Of a DNA stretch of 39,729 nt, positions 22,504 to 30,530 are shown piece after piece. Below the pieces are notes generated by a model. That model was not told the DNA's origin. It ran no database searches and worked only from the letters and a program-made list of their open reading frames with translations. Origin of the DNA: JASLDZ01 sp964235945 (lineage in GTDB: Bacteria; Pseudomonadota; Alphaproteobacteria; Caulobacterales; Caulobacteraceae); NCBI GenBank assembly GCA_964235945.1, contig CAXSDV010000022.1, forward strand, positions 1-39,729, read 5' to 3'. Numbering within the stretch: position 1 is the first letter of the stretch; the number at the start of each line of letters is the position of its first letter. The position numbers and the translations under genes were made by a program.

Positions 22504-24141
22504 ATGCACGACGTCAGGGCCATCCGCGAAACGCCCGAAGCCTACCGCTTGGGCTGGTCCCGCCGCGGCGTGGCCGACGCCGACGATGTGGTGCGTGACA
22601 TCCTCGAGCAGGACACGGCCCTGCGCGCGGCCAAGACCGGCTTTGAGACGGCCCAGGCCGAGCGCAACGCCAAGTCCAAGCTGATCGGCGCGGCCAAGGC
22701 CAAGCGCGACGAGGCGCGCGCCGCCGAACTCATGGCCGAGGTGGAGGCGCTCAAGGGCGCGCTCTTCGTTCACGAATCCGCGCAGAAGGAGGCGGAGACG
22801 GCGCTGCACGACCTGCTCGCGGGCCTGCCCAATCTCGCCGCCGCCGGCGTCCCCGAAGGGGAGGACGAGCACGAGAATGTCGAGCAGAAGCGCTGGGGCG
22901 ACCCGGCGGCGACCCCCGCCGGCCGCGCGGGACTCGCCGCCAACCACGCCGACCTCGGCGAGGCCATGGGGCTGATGGACTTCGAGTCCGCCGCCCGCAT
23001 GTCAGGCGCGCGCTTCGTCGCGCTCAAGGGCGGCCTCGCGCGAATGGAACGCGCCCTCGGCCAGTTCATGCTCGACATCCAGACGGTCGAGCACGGCTAC
23101 ACGGAGGTGAGCCCTCCGTTGCTGGTGCGCGATAACGCAGCTTTCGGGACGGGACAGCTGCCAAAATTTGGCGACGATTTATTCTCTGGTCTATTCGGTC
23201 TTAGCTCGGTGGCGAGGTTCACCAAAGCCGAGGTGGATTACGCAGTTACACTTAGGCGCTACATTGTAAGCGTCTTAGAGAACATCGCGAACGTGGACGG
23301 TGAGTTTAGCTACGAGGCGCTCAAAGCGGCTTCCAAGCGGGTCTTAGCTGCCGATTATGTGGGGGAGGGCGCTAGAGACAGTGTAGCAGCCGTCACGCAG
23401 CTAGAGCGTGATGGTCTTACGCTCATAGCGCAGCGCGAGCCCTCTCCTGAAGACCTACAAGCACCTTGGCGCATTCTCTTTCCCACGCTCGAAGCGCCTT
23501 TCAGTGAGTTGCAGGGGAAGCTCCCTCACCGTCTCTGGCTCATCCCCACCGCCGAAGTCTCCCTTACCAACCTCGTGCGCGAACAGATCACGCCGGAGGA
23601 GGAGCTGCCGCTGCGCCTCACCGCGCTCACCCCCTCGTTCCGCTCGGAGGCGGGGGCGTCGGGGCGGGACACGCGGGGGATGATCCGCCAGCATCAATTC
23701 TACAAGGTCGAACTCGTCTCCATCACCACGCCCGACACCTCCAATGACGAACACGAGCGCATGACCGCCTGCGCCGAGACCGTGCTGGAGCGACTGGGCC
23801 TGCCCTACCGGCGCATGCTGCTGTGCGATGGCGACATGGGCTTCTCCGCGCAGCGCACCTACGACCTCGAGGTCTGGCTGCCGTCGGAGGGCCGCTACCG
23901 CGAGATCAGTTCCTGCTCCAACTGCGGCGACTTCCAGGCCCGGCGCATGGACGCGCGCACCAAGGCGACGGGGAGCAAGGGCACGCGCTTCGTCCACACC
24001 CTCAACGGCTCGGGGCTGGCGGTGGGCCGCACGCTGGTGGCGGTGATGGAGAACTACCAGGACGAGGGCGGCCGCGTCGCGGTGCCCGAGGCGCTGCTTC
24101 CCTACATGGGCGGCGCGACCCACGTCGGCGGCGCGGCCTAG
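22504..24141 (+). CDS. serS: Seryl-tRNA synthetase carrying a large in-frame insertion
   Basis: 545 residues, against about 430 for alphaproteobacterial SerRS. The N-terminal coiled-coil tRNA-binding arm spans about 30-110. Class II motifs are all present: motif 1 region through VSPPLLVRDNAAFGTGQLPKF, the serine-binding LIPTAEVSLTNLV (TAE at 349-351), motif 2 SFRSEAGASGRDTRGMIRQHQF, and motif 3 NGSGLAVGRTLVAVMENYQ. Between F227 and L344 lie about 116 extra residues of no recognised family, coded by distinctly AT-richer DNA. The frame stays open, so the protein can be made; the insertion lies beside the active site but where loops are tolerated. Followed 2 bp later by surE. Confidence 0.93.
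   Translation: MHDVRAIRETPEAYRLGWSRRGVADADDVVRDILEQDTALRAAKTGFETAQAERNAKSKLIGAAKAKRDEARAAELMAEVEALKGALFVHESAQKEAETALHDLLAGLPNLAAAGVPEGEDEHENVEQKRWGDPAATPAGRAGLAANHADLGEAMGLMDFESAARMSGARFVALKGGLARMERALGQFMLDIQTVEHGYTEVSPPLLVRDNAAFGTGQLPKFGDDLFSGLFGLSSVARFTKAEVDYAVTLRRYIVSVLENIANVDGEFSYEALKAASKRVLAADYVGEGARDSVAAVTQLERDGLTLIAQREPSPEDLQAPWRILFPTLEAPFSELQGKLPHRLWLIPTAEVSLTNLVREQITPEEELPLRLTALTPSFRSEAGASGRDTRGMIRQHQFYKVELVSITTPDTSNDEHERMTACAETVLERLGLPYRRMLLCDGDMGFSAQRTYDLEVWLPSEGRYREISSCSNCGDFQARRMDARTKATGSKGTRFVHTLNGSGLAVGRTLVAVMENYQDEGGRVAVPEALLPYMGGATHVGGAA
23131..23532 (+). other. AT-richer segment inside serS with about 116 inserted codons (23185-23532)
   Basis: Counting 23161-23520 gives about 55% GC, against roughly 70% or more in flanking DNA. 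Rare codons cluster here: TTA three times, CTA three times, AGG twice, ATA and AGA once each. The shift starts around 23131, some 17 codons before the insertion, within conserved SerRS residues 210-227. The inserted protein is helical-looking (KAEVDYAVTLRRYIVSVLEN, YEALKAASKRVLAADYV), soluble, without cysteines or any motif I know. A SerRS without it would read DDLF directly into LWLIPTAEV. Confidence 0.85.
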
Positions 24142-24143
24142 CC

Positions 24144-24938
24144 GTGCGCATCCTCCTCACCAACGACGACGGGATCCACGCCGAGGGGCTGGCCTGCCTC
24201 CAGCGCATCGCCGCCGCGCTCTCCGACGACGTTTGGACCGTCGCGCCCGAGGTCGAGCAGTCGGGCATGAGCCGGGCGCTGACCCTGGGCGACCCCCTGC
24301 GCGTGCGCCGGACGGCCGAGCGCAGCTTCGCCGTCACCGGCACTCCCACCGACTGCGTGCAGCTGGCCGTGTCCGACCTGGTGGAGGGCGCGGCGCCCGA
24401 CCTGGTGCTCTCCGGGGTCAACCGCGGCCAGAACATCGGCGAGGACGTGGGACTGTCGGGCACGGTGGCGGGGGCGCTGCAGGCCATGGCCATGGGCGTG
24501 CCCGCCATCGCGCTCAGCCAGGCGCTGCACCGCTTCCACGACGGGGTGGTCGCCCACTGGGAGACCGCCGAAGCCTACGGCCCGGGGATCGTCCAGCGCC
24601 TGCTGGAGTTGGGCTGGCCGCGGGACGTGGTGATGAACGTCAACTTCCCGCCGCGCCCGCCCGGGGAGGTCGAGGCGGTGGAGGTCACCGCCCAGGGCTT
24701 CCACGACGCGCCCCGCGGGCGCCATGAGCGCCGCACGGACCTGCGCGGGCGCGACTACTACTGGATGGGCTTCACCCCCGTGCGGGCGGACGCGCCGGAG
24801 GGCACGGACCTGCACGCGGTGGCCGCCGGGCGCATCTCGGTCACGCCCGTGCACGTGGACCTCACCCACCGCGAGACGATGCACGACCTGCGCGGTCGGC
24901 TGGGCGGCGCCCCGCCGCGGCTGCGGACGCGGGAATGA
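24144..24938 (+). CDS. surE: 5'/3'-nucleotidase SurE
   Basis: A 264-residue metal-dependent phosphatase that removes phosphate from nucleoside monophosphates (and exopolyphosphate in E. coli). The N-terminal RILLTNDDGIHAEGL supplies the DD metal ligands; APEVEQSGMSRALTL, GTPTDCVQLAV and SGVNRGQNIGEDVGLSGTVAGA complete the family signature. GTG at 24144 is 2 bp after serS. Its stop overlaps the pcm start (ATGA). Confidence 0.96.
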   Translation: MRILLTNDDGIHAEGLACLQRIAAALSDDVWTVAPEVEQSGMSRALTLGDPLRVRRTAERSFAVTGTPTDCVQLAVSDLVEGAAPDLVLSGVNRGQNIGEDVGLSGTVAGALQAMAMGVPAIALSQALHRFHDGVVAHWETAEAYGPGIVQRLLELGWPRDVVMNVNFPPRPPGEVEAVEVTAQGFHDAPRGRHERRTDLRGRDYYWMGFTPVRADAPEGTDLHAVAAGRISVTPVHVDLTHRETMHDLRGRLGGAPPRLRTRE

Positions 24939-25618
24939 CGGCGGCGAAGGACGGGGAGGATCGGCCGGCGCCGCCCGCGGCGCCGGACCCGCGCCTCGCC
25001 CAGCTGGTGCTGGGGCTGCGCTCCCAGGGGGTGACGGACGCGCGGGTGCTCCACACCCTGGAGCGCACCCCGCGCGAACTGTTCGTGCCGCCCCTGTTCC
25101 AGGACCGGTCGTGGGAGGATTCGGCGCTGCCCATCGCCTGCGGCCAGACCATCAGCCAGCCCCTGATCGTGGGGCTGATGACCCAGGCGCTGGAGCTGGA
25201 GGGCAGGCATCGCGTGCTGGAGGTCGGTACGGGCTCCGGCTACCAGACCGCCGTGCTCGCCCGCCTGGCGCGCTACGTCTACACGGTGGAGCGCTACCGC
25301 ACCCTGCTGGGCGAGGCGGAAGCGCGGCTGAAGGCGGTGGGGGCGCAGAACGTCATCACCCGCTTCGGCGACGGCGGGGAGGGCTGGGCCGACCAGGCGC
25401 CCTTCGACCGCATCCTGGTCACCGCCGCGGCGCCCGACGAGCCTCGCGCGCTGCTGGACCAGCTCAAGCCCCGCGGCGTGCTGGTGGCCCCGGTGGGGCG
25501 CGGCGCCGTGCAGGTGCTGCGCCGCTACCGCGGCGACGGGCGCGGCGGCTTCGCCAAGGAGGACATGGGCGAGGTGCGCTTCGTGCCCTTGCTGGAGGGC
25601 GTGGCGCGCGAGGCGTGA
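24935..25618 (+). CDS. pcm: Protein-L-isoaspartate O-methyltransferase
   Basis: A 227-residue SAM-dependent repair methyltransferase acting on damaged isoaspartyl residues. The SAM motif is HRVLEVGTGSGYQTAVLARL; the substrate-side block is RELFVPPLFQDRSWEDSALPIACGQTISQPLIVGLMTQAL, with FDRILVTAAAPDEPRALLDQLKPRGVLVAPVG later. A 25-residue Pro/Ala N-terminal extension precedes the fold. It is part of the classic surE-pcm-nlpD order. Confidence 0.95.
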   Translation: MTAAKDGEDRPAPPAAPDPRLAQLVLGLRSQGVTDARVLHTLERTPRELFVPPLFQDRSWEDSALPIACGQTISQPLIVGLMTQALELEGRHRVLEVGTGSGYQTAVLARLARYVYTVERYRTLLGEAEARLKAVGAQNVITRFGDGGEGWADQAPFDRILVTAAAPDEPRALLDQLKPRGVLVAPVGRGAVQVLRRYRGDGRGGFAKEDMGEVRFVPLLEGVAREA

Positions 25619-25725
25619 TGGCGCGCCGCAGGGTGCGGCGCACGGGATGGCCGCGTCCGTCGCCGGACGCCACAATCCCGCCCGATGCGGGCGCGATTCG
25701 TCCGCAGGCGTTTTCAGGAGTTTCG

Positions 25726-27045
25726 ATGACCCGGGCTTTTTCCCGCAGACCGGCGGGCCCGAGCCGGGTCGCCCTGGCGGTTCTGGCCGCGGGCGCGGCC
25801 GTGGCCGGTTGCACCGCCGAGCCGCGCTATCCCATCACGCCGGGCTCCGACGGTCCGCGCCAGGACGGCTGGGTGACGCCGGACAAGCCGCGCTATCCCA
25901 TCCATCCCGGCCCCGCCGCCGACGCGGCGGCGGCCGCGGACGCCGGGGCTCCGCCGCCGCCGCCGCCGCCGCCTGTGCGACGCGAGGAGGAGACGCGGGG
26001 CCCGGTCGCCGCCGCCGGATCGGTGGACGCGCGGCCGCTCGCGCCCCTCGGCCCCGCCGCGCCCATCCCCTACGCCGAGCTGAAGCGTGCGCCCGCGCGC
26101 GGGGTCGCCCCCCTCTCGGTCCGCCCGATCCCGCCGGAGCGCGAAGCGCGCACACCGGCCGTTCCCGCGCGCCGGGCGCCGCCGACGCGCACCTACGTCA
26201 TGGTCGCGCACGACACCTTCTACGGGGTGGGCCGGCGCTTCTCGACGCCGCCCAGGGCGCTCGCCGAAGCCAACGACGTGTCGCTGTCGGCGACGCTGCA
26301 GCCGGGCCGCCGTTTGACGCTGCCCGCCTCGGCCCGCGACGGCGGAACGCAGACGGGAGCGCAGGGCAGGGTGGTGGAGACGCCCGGCAAGCTCCTGGCC
26401 GCCGCCGTCCCGTCCCGCCCCCGGCGTGCGCGCGATCTGGACGACGAGGCGGACGCGTCCGACCGCCCGCCGCCCGCGCACGTTCATCCCGGCCGCACGG
26501 AGGCGGACGCCCAGGGCGCCGCGGCCCTGGCCGCCTCTCGCGCCCCGGCCCGGCCGCCCGCCGTCGTTCTGGCCGCGCCGTTCGCGGTCGCGGCGAACGC
26601 TCCGCCCGCGCCGTCGACGGCGGCGGATTCGGGGGTGGCGTCCGGCCGGGGGCGCTTCGTGTGGCCGGTGCGCGGCGCGGTGCTCTCCACCTTCGGCCCC
26701 AAGGGCCCGGGCCAGCGCAACGACGGCGTCGACATCGCCGCGACCGAGGGTGACGCGGTGCGCGCGGCGGCCGGCGGGCAGGTGGTCTACGCCGGCCACG
26801 ACGTGCCCGCGCTGGGCAACCTCGTGGCGGTCAAGCACGCGGACGGCTGGGTGACGATCTACGCCAACCTCCAGCGCATCACCGTGCGCCCCCGCGACCA
26901 GGTGGCGCAGGGCGCGCAGGTCGGACTGGCCGGGCGCACGGGCGCGGCCGAGCGCGCCCAGGTGCATTTCGAGGTGCGCTACGCCCCGCAGCCGACGGAG
27001 AAGGCGCGGCCCGTCGATCCCCAGCTCGTCCTGCCCGGCGCCTGA
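25726..27045 (+). CDS. NlpD/DipM-like LysM-LytM lipoprotein with degenerate zinc site
   Basis: A 439-residue envelope lipoprotein. The signal peptide ends in VAGC (C29). A Pro/Ala-rich linker has two PRYPI-PG repeats (about 34-60). A LysM-like peptidoglycan-binding domain follows (YVMVAHDTFYGVGRRFSTPPRALAEANDV, about 160-205), and the C-terminal 130 residues are a LytM/M23 domain (FVWPVRGAVLSTFGPKG onward). The usual zinc ligands are partly lost: H-x3-D is N-x3-D in NDGVDIA and the YAHL position is YANL, while VHFEVR keeps its His. This fits non-enzymatic activators of cell-wall amidases (NlpD/EnvC/DipM). ATG 25726 follows CAGGAG. Position after pcm supports an NlpD role. Confidence 0.88.
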   Translation: MTRAFSRRPAGPSRVALAVLAAGAAVAGCTAEPRYPITPGSDGPRQDGWVTPDKPRYPIHPGPAADAAAAADAGAPPPPPPPPVRREEETRGPVAAAGSVDARPLAPLGPAAPIPYAELKRAPARGVAPLSVRPIPPEREARTPAVPARRAPPTRTYVMVAHDTFYGVGRRFSTPPRALAEANDVSLSATLQPGRRLTLPASARDGGTQTGAQGRVVETPGKLLAAAVPSRPRRARDLDDEADASDRPPPAHVHPGRTEADAQGAAALAASRAPARPPAVVLAAPFAVAANAPPAPSTAADSGVASGRGRFVWPVRGAVLSTFGPKGPGQRNDGVDIAATEGDAVRAAAGGQVVYAGHDVPALGNLVAVKHADGWVTIYANLQRITVRPRDQVAQGAQVGLAGRTGAAERAQVHFEVRYAPQPTEKARPVDPQLVLPGA

Positions 27046-27080
27046 CGCCGTCCGGCGCGGCCCCGCGGGCTTCGCGGCGA

Positions 27081-27107
27081 TTGCCAAGAGGGCCTTAGCG
27101 CCATAGC
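27081..27107 (+). promoter_or_regulatory. Possible promoter for yajC-secDF
   Basis: TTGCCAA (27081-27087), 12 bp, GCCATAGC (27100-27107), 72 bp before the yajC start. It is a moderate match to the Caulobacter-type consensus within a 134-bp intergenic region. Confidence 0.35.
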
Positions 27108-27179
27108 TTCCGCGCCTTTCCGGCCACCCCCGCCGCCCGCACCGGGTGCGCGGGACCTCGCGCGTTTCTCGGAGTTCGT

Positions 27180-27533
27180 ATGTTCGCCTCCACGGCTCAG
27201 GCCCAGACCCACGGCCCCGCTCCCGGCGGTGGCGGACCGCTGGACGCGTTCGGCCCGATCCTGCTGCCGGCGGTGCTGTTCGCCTTGTTCTACTTCCTGG
27301 TGCTGCGGCCCCAGCAGACCAAGCAGAAGGCGCACCAGGCCACCCTCGGCGCCCTCAAGCGCGGCGACTCCATCGTGCTCACCGGCGGCATCATGGGCCG
27401 GGTGTCGCGGGTGGACGAAACGGAGGTGGCCGTCGACATCGCCCCGAACACCACGGTCAAGGTGGTGCGCAGCATGATCGCCGACGTGCGCGCGCCCGAG
27501 ACGCCCGCCCCGGCCAACGACCGCAAGTCCTGA
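27180..27533 (+). CDS. yajC: Preprotein translocase subunit YajC
   Basis: A 117-residue accessory subunit of the SecDF-YajC complex. It has one membrane helix (FGPILLPAVLFALFYFLVLRPQQ), followed by the conserved KQKAHQATLGALKRGDSIVLTGGIMGRVSRVDE cytoplasmic domain. GGAG stands before the ATG. First gene of the secDF cluster; 21 bp to secD. Confidence 0.95.
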   Translation: MFASTAQAQTHGPAPGGGGPLDAFGPILLPAVLFALFYFLVLRPQQTKQKAHQATLGALKRGDSIVLTGGIMGRVSRVDETEVAVDIAPNTTVKVVRSMIADVRAPETPAPANDRKS

Positions 27534-27554
27534 CGCGCCGGACCTGACGCCCGC

Positions 27555-29129
27555 ATGCTCCAGCTCCGCGCCTGGAAGATCGCCCTGGTCGTGGCCGCGG
27601 CCGTGTTCGGCCTGGTGTTCGCGCTGCCCAACGCCTTGCCGAACGCGCACCTGCCGGCGGCGCTCAGCCAGCGGCTGAACCTGGGCCTCGACCTGCAGGG
27701 CGGCTCCTACCTCCTGCTTGAGGTGGACACCGCCGCGCTCCAGCGCGAGCAGCTCGCCCAGTACGTGGAGAGCGCCCGCACCGCGTTGGCCGCCGACGGC
27801 GAGGCCTTCACCGACCTGGGCGTCCGCGGCGGCCAGGTCGGCGTTCGGATCAGCGATCCGACCAAGCTGGACGCGGCGGAGAAGGTGTTGGGGAGCCTCG
27901 CCCAGGTGCAGGCCGGAAGCGGCGTGCGCGACCTGGACGTGGTGCGCGCCCCCGACCAGACGCTCCTCCTGCGCCCCACCTCGCGCTGGGCGGCGGTGAA
28001 CGGGGCGGAGGCGGTGCGCCGCACCATCGAGATCATCCGCCGGCGCATCGACCAGCTCGGCACCCGCGAGCCCACCATCCTGCAGCAGGGCTCCGACCGC
28101 ATCGTGGTGGAGGCCCCGGGCGAGAGCGACCCGCAGAAGCTGAAGGACGTGATCGGCAAGACCGCCAAGCTCAGCTTTCAGATGGTGGACGACGACCAGT
28201 CGGGCGCTCAGCCCGGCGGGGTGGCGCCGGTCGGGCGCGAGGTGATGGCGGGCTCCACGCCGGGCTCGCCGCCGCTGGTGCTCAGCCGCCGCCAGCTCGT
28301 GTCCGGCGAGGACCTGGTCGATTCCAAGCCGACCTTCGACCAGAACAACAACCCGGCGGTGAGCTTCCGTTTCAACGGGCGTGGCGCCCAGCGCTTCGGC
28401 GACGCCACCACCCAGAACGTCGGCAAGCGCTTCGCCATCGTGCTGGACGGCAAGTACATCTCCGCGCCGACCATCGAGACCTCCATCCTCGGCGGCACGG
28501 GCGTCATCAGCGGCAGCTTCACCCAGGACCAGGCCAACGAATTGTCCCTGCTGCTGCGCTCGGGCGCCCTGCCCGCGCCGCTGCACGTGATCGAGCAGCG
28601 CACGGTGGGGGCCGAGCTCGGGGCGGACGCGGTGCGCGCGGGGGCGACCTCGCTGGCCATCGGCGCGGTGGCGATCATCGTGTTCATCGTGCTCGCCTAC
28701 GGCCTGTTCGGGGTGTTCGCGGCCGTGGCGCTGGTGGTGAACGTGCTGATGCTGGTGGCGGTGCTGTCGCTGACCCAGGCCACGCTGACCCTGCCGGGGG
28801 TGGCCGGCCTGATCCTGACGCTGGCCGTGGCGGTGGACGCCAACGTGCTGATCTACGAGCGGATGAAAGACGAGGCGCGCGCCGGGCGCACCGCCCTCCT
28901 GGCCGCCGACCAGGGCTTCCGCCGGGCCCTGGTGTCCATCATGGACGCCAACGTCACCACCCTGATCGCCGCGGCCATCATGTTCCAGTTCGGCTCGGGC
29001 GCGGTGCGGGGCTTCGCCCTGACGCTGGCCATCGGCGTGCTGACCTCCCTGTTCACCTCCATCCTCATCACCCAGGTGCTGATCGGCTGGTGGTTCCGGG
29101 CCGCCAAGCCCAAAGTCCTGCCGATCTGA
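27555..29129 (+). CDS. secD: Protein translocase subunit SecD
   Basis: A 524-residue RND-type subunit that uses proton flow to pull proteins through SecYEG on the periplasmic side. After one N-terminal helix it has the LNLGLDLQGGSYLLLEVD motif, the P1 periplasmic domain (about 45-330), then five membrane helices from about residue 355 (LAIGAVAIIVFIVLAYGLFG onward), with AVDANVLIYERMKDE conserved. Length and layout are normal. secF starts 14 bp downstream. Confidence 0.97.
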   Translation: MLQLRAWKIALVVAAAVFGLVFALPNALPNAHLPAALSQRLNLGLDLQGGSYLLLEVDTAALQREQLAQYVESARTALAADGEAFTDLGVRGGQVGVRISDPTKLDAAEKVLGSLAQVQAGSGVRDLDVVRAPDQTLLLRPTSRWAAVNGAEAVRRTIEIIRRRIDQLGTREPTILQQGSDRIVVEAPGESDPQKLKDVIGKTAKLSFQMVDDDQSGAQPGGVAPVGREVMAGSTPGSPPLVLSRRQLVSGEDLVDSKPTFDQNNNPAVSFRFNGRGAQRFGDATTQNVGKRFAIVLDGKYISAPTIETSILGGTGVISGSFTQDQANELSLLLRSGALPAPLHVIEQRTVGAELGADAVRAGATSLAIGAVAIIVFIVLAYGLFGVFAAVALVVNVLMLVAVLSLTQATLTLPGVAGLILTLAVAVDANVLIYERMKDEARAGRTALLAADQGFRRALVSIMDANVTTLIAAAIMFQFGSGAVRGFALTLAIGVLTSLFTSILITQVLIGWWFRAAKPKVLPI

Positions 29130-29143
29130 GGCGCGATCCACCC

Positions 29144-30109
29144 ATGGCCTGGCCCCTATCCCGCATGTTGCCGCACGAGACGAAGTTCGACTTCGTGCGC
29201 TTCGCCCCCATCGCCGCCATCCTGTCCGGCTTGGCGATCCTGGGCTCGATCGTCTGCTTCGCCACCCTCGGGCTGAACCTCGGCATCGACTTCCGCGGCG
29301 GCACGCTGATCGAGGTGGTCACCCCCGGTCCCGCGCCGCTGGCGCCCTTGCGCACCGAGCTGTCGCGCATCGGCGTGCACGATGCGCAGGTGCAGGGCTT
29401 CGGCGCGCCCACCAGCGCCATGCTGCGCTTCCGCCCCGAAGGCGCCGACCCCGTGGCGGAGGTGCACTCGGTGGAGCAGAAGCTCGGGTTGCGCTTTCCC
29501 GGCATCGCCTTCAAGCGTGTGGAGGTGGTGGGCCCCAAGGTCTCGGGCGAGCTGTTCCGCTCGGGCTTCGTGGCGCTGGGCGTCGCCATCGCGCTGATGC
29601 TCGTCTACATCTGGTTCCGCTTCCAATTGCAATTCGGCTTCGGCGCGGTGATCGCCATCGCCCATGACGTGTTCCTGACCATCGGCGTGTGCTCGCTGCT
29701 GCAGATCGAGTTCTCCACCACCTCCATCGCCGCCCTGCTGACCGTGATCGGTTACTCGATGAACGAGAAGGTCATCACCTTCGACCGGCTGCGCGAGAAC
29801 CTGCGCAAGTATCGCCGCACGCCGCTGCGCGACGTCATCAACCTGTCGGAGAACGAGCGGCTCTCGCGCACGCTGATCACGGGAACCACCGCGCTCCTGG
29901 CGCTGGTGGGAGCGCTGTTCCTGGGAGGCGCCGCGCTGTTCCCGCTGGTCTTCACCATGGTGTTCGGCATCATCATCGGCACCTACTCGTCGATCTACGT
30001 CGCCCTGCCGGTGATCCTGCTGTGGGGCGTCAAGCGCGACGACGCGCCGGCCGCTCCCGTCGACCCCGGTCCCTCGCGCCGGCGCGCCACCGCGCCCGCC
30101 GGCCGCTGA
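29144..30109 (+). CDS. secF: Protein translocase subunit SecF
   Basis: A 321-residue partner of SecD. It has an N-terminal helix, the LNLGIDFRGGTLIEV motif, a periplasmic domain, then five helices with VIGYSMNEKVITFDRLRENLRKY and the late LFLGGAALFPLVFTMVFGIIIGTYSSIYVA. The tail is Pro/Arg-rich. ATG 29144 is chosen because the preceding in-frame codons overlap secD. The Mth938-like gene follows within 10 bp. Confidence 0.96.
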   Translation: MAWPLSRMLPHETKFDFVRFAPIAAILSGLAILGSIVCFATLGLNLGIDFRGGTLIEVVTPGPAPLAPLRTELSRIGVHDAQVQGFGAPTSAMLRFRPEGADPVAEVHSVEQKLGLRFPGIAFKRVEVVGPKVSGELFRSGFVALGVAIALMLVYIWFRFQLQFGFGAVIAIAHDVFLTIGVCSLLQIEFSTTSIAALLTVIGYSMNEKVITFDRLRENLRKYRRTPLRDVINLSENERLSRTLITGTTALLALVGALFLGGAALFPLVFTMVFGIIIGTYSSIYVALPVILLWGVKRDDAPAAPVDPGPSRRRATAPAGR

Positions 30110-30117
30110 GCCGCGCG

Positions 30118-30483
30118 GTGTCCGACCTGCGCCAGCCGCCCTCCGTGGAGAGCTTCGGCGCCGGCGGCTTCCGCGTGGGCGGCGAGCGGATCGAGGGCTC
30201 GGTGCTGATCCTGGACGACCGCGCCCGCCCCTGGGCGCCGCGTGAACTGGCCGCGCTCGTCCCCGCCGACCTGGACGACGCGGTGGAGGCGGGGCGGGAC
30301 CTCGTGGAGTTCGTGCTCCTGGGCGTGGGGGCGGTCTTGCGGCCGGCTCCCCGCCCCGTGCGCGAGCACCTGGCCGCGCGCGGCGTGGGCCTGGAGGTGA
30401 TGACCACGCCCGAGGCCTGCAGGCTCTACAACGTGCTGGCCGCCGATGGACGACGCCTCGCCGCCGCGCTCCTGGCGGTTTGA
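30118..30483 (+). CDS. Mth938-domain protein, NDUFAF3-like
   Basis: A 121-residue soluble protein from GTG 30118. It has the Mth938/DUF498 pattern: IESFGAGGFRVGGERIEGSVLIL-type strands (ESFGAGGFRVGGERIEGSVL), then DLVEFVLLGVGAVLRPAPRPVREHLAARGVGLEVMTTPEACRLYNVL, ending AADGRRLAAALLAV. The human complex I assembly factor NDUFAF3 belongs to this family. The bacterial biochemical role is not established. Placed directly after secF and before the phytoene-synthase-like gene, which suggests work in membrane-protein or complex I assembly. Confidence 0.88.
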   Translation: MSDLRQPPSVESFGAGGFRVGGERIEGSVLILDDRARPWAPRELAALVPADLDDAVEAGRDLVEFVLLGVGAVLRPAPRPVREHLAARGVGLEVMTTPEACRLYNVLAADGRRLAAALLAV

Positions 30484-30530
30484 ACCCGGACGTCTGAACC
30501 GGGGCGGACCCGCGCGGGTTGGTGCGGGCC

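Noticed and set aside
23161..23171. CCAAA-A-TTTGG palindrome near the start of the serS AT-rich segment as an element end
   Set aside because: It lies within conserved SerRS coding sequence, before the insertion, and has no partner at the other end.
23185..23532. Intein in SerRS
   Set aside because: The block is about 116 residues, shorter than known mini-inteins. It does not begin with Cys, Ser or Ala at a typical splice junction flanked downstream by Cys/Ser/Thr, lacks the terminal His-Asn pair, and shows no B-block TxxH motif.
23183..23538. Direct repeat TCTCTGG at 23183-23189 and 23532-23538 flanking the serS insertion as a target duplication
   Set aside because: The copies are 349 bp apart, not a multiple of three, so precise loss between them would shift the frame and not restore SerRS. 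A 7-base match over this distance is also expected by chance fairly often.
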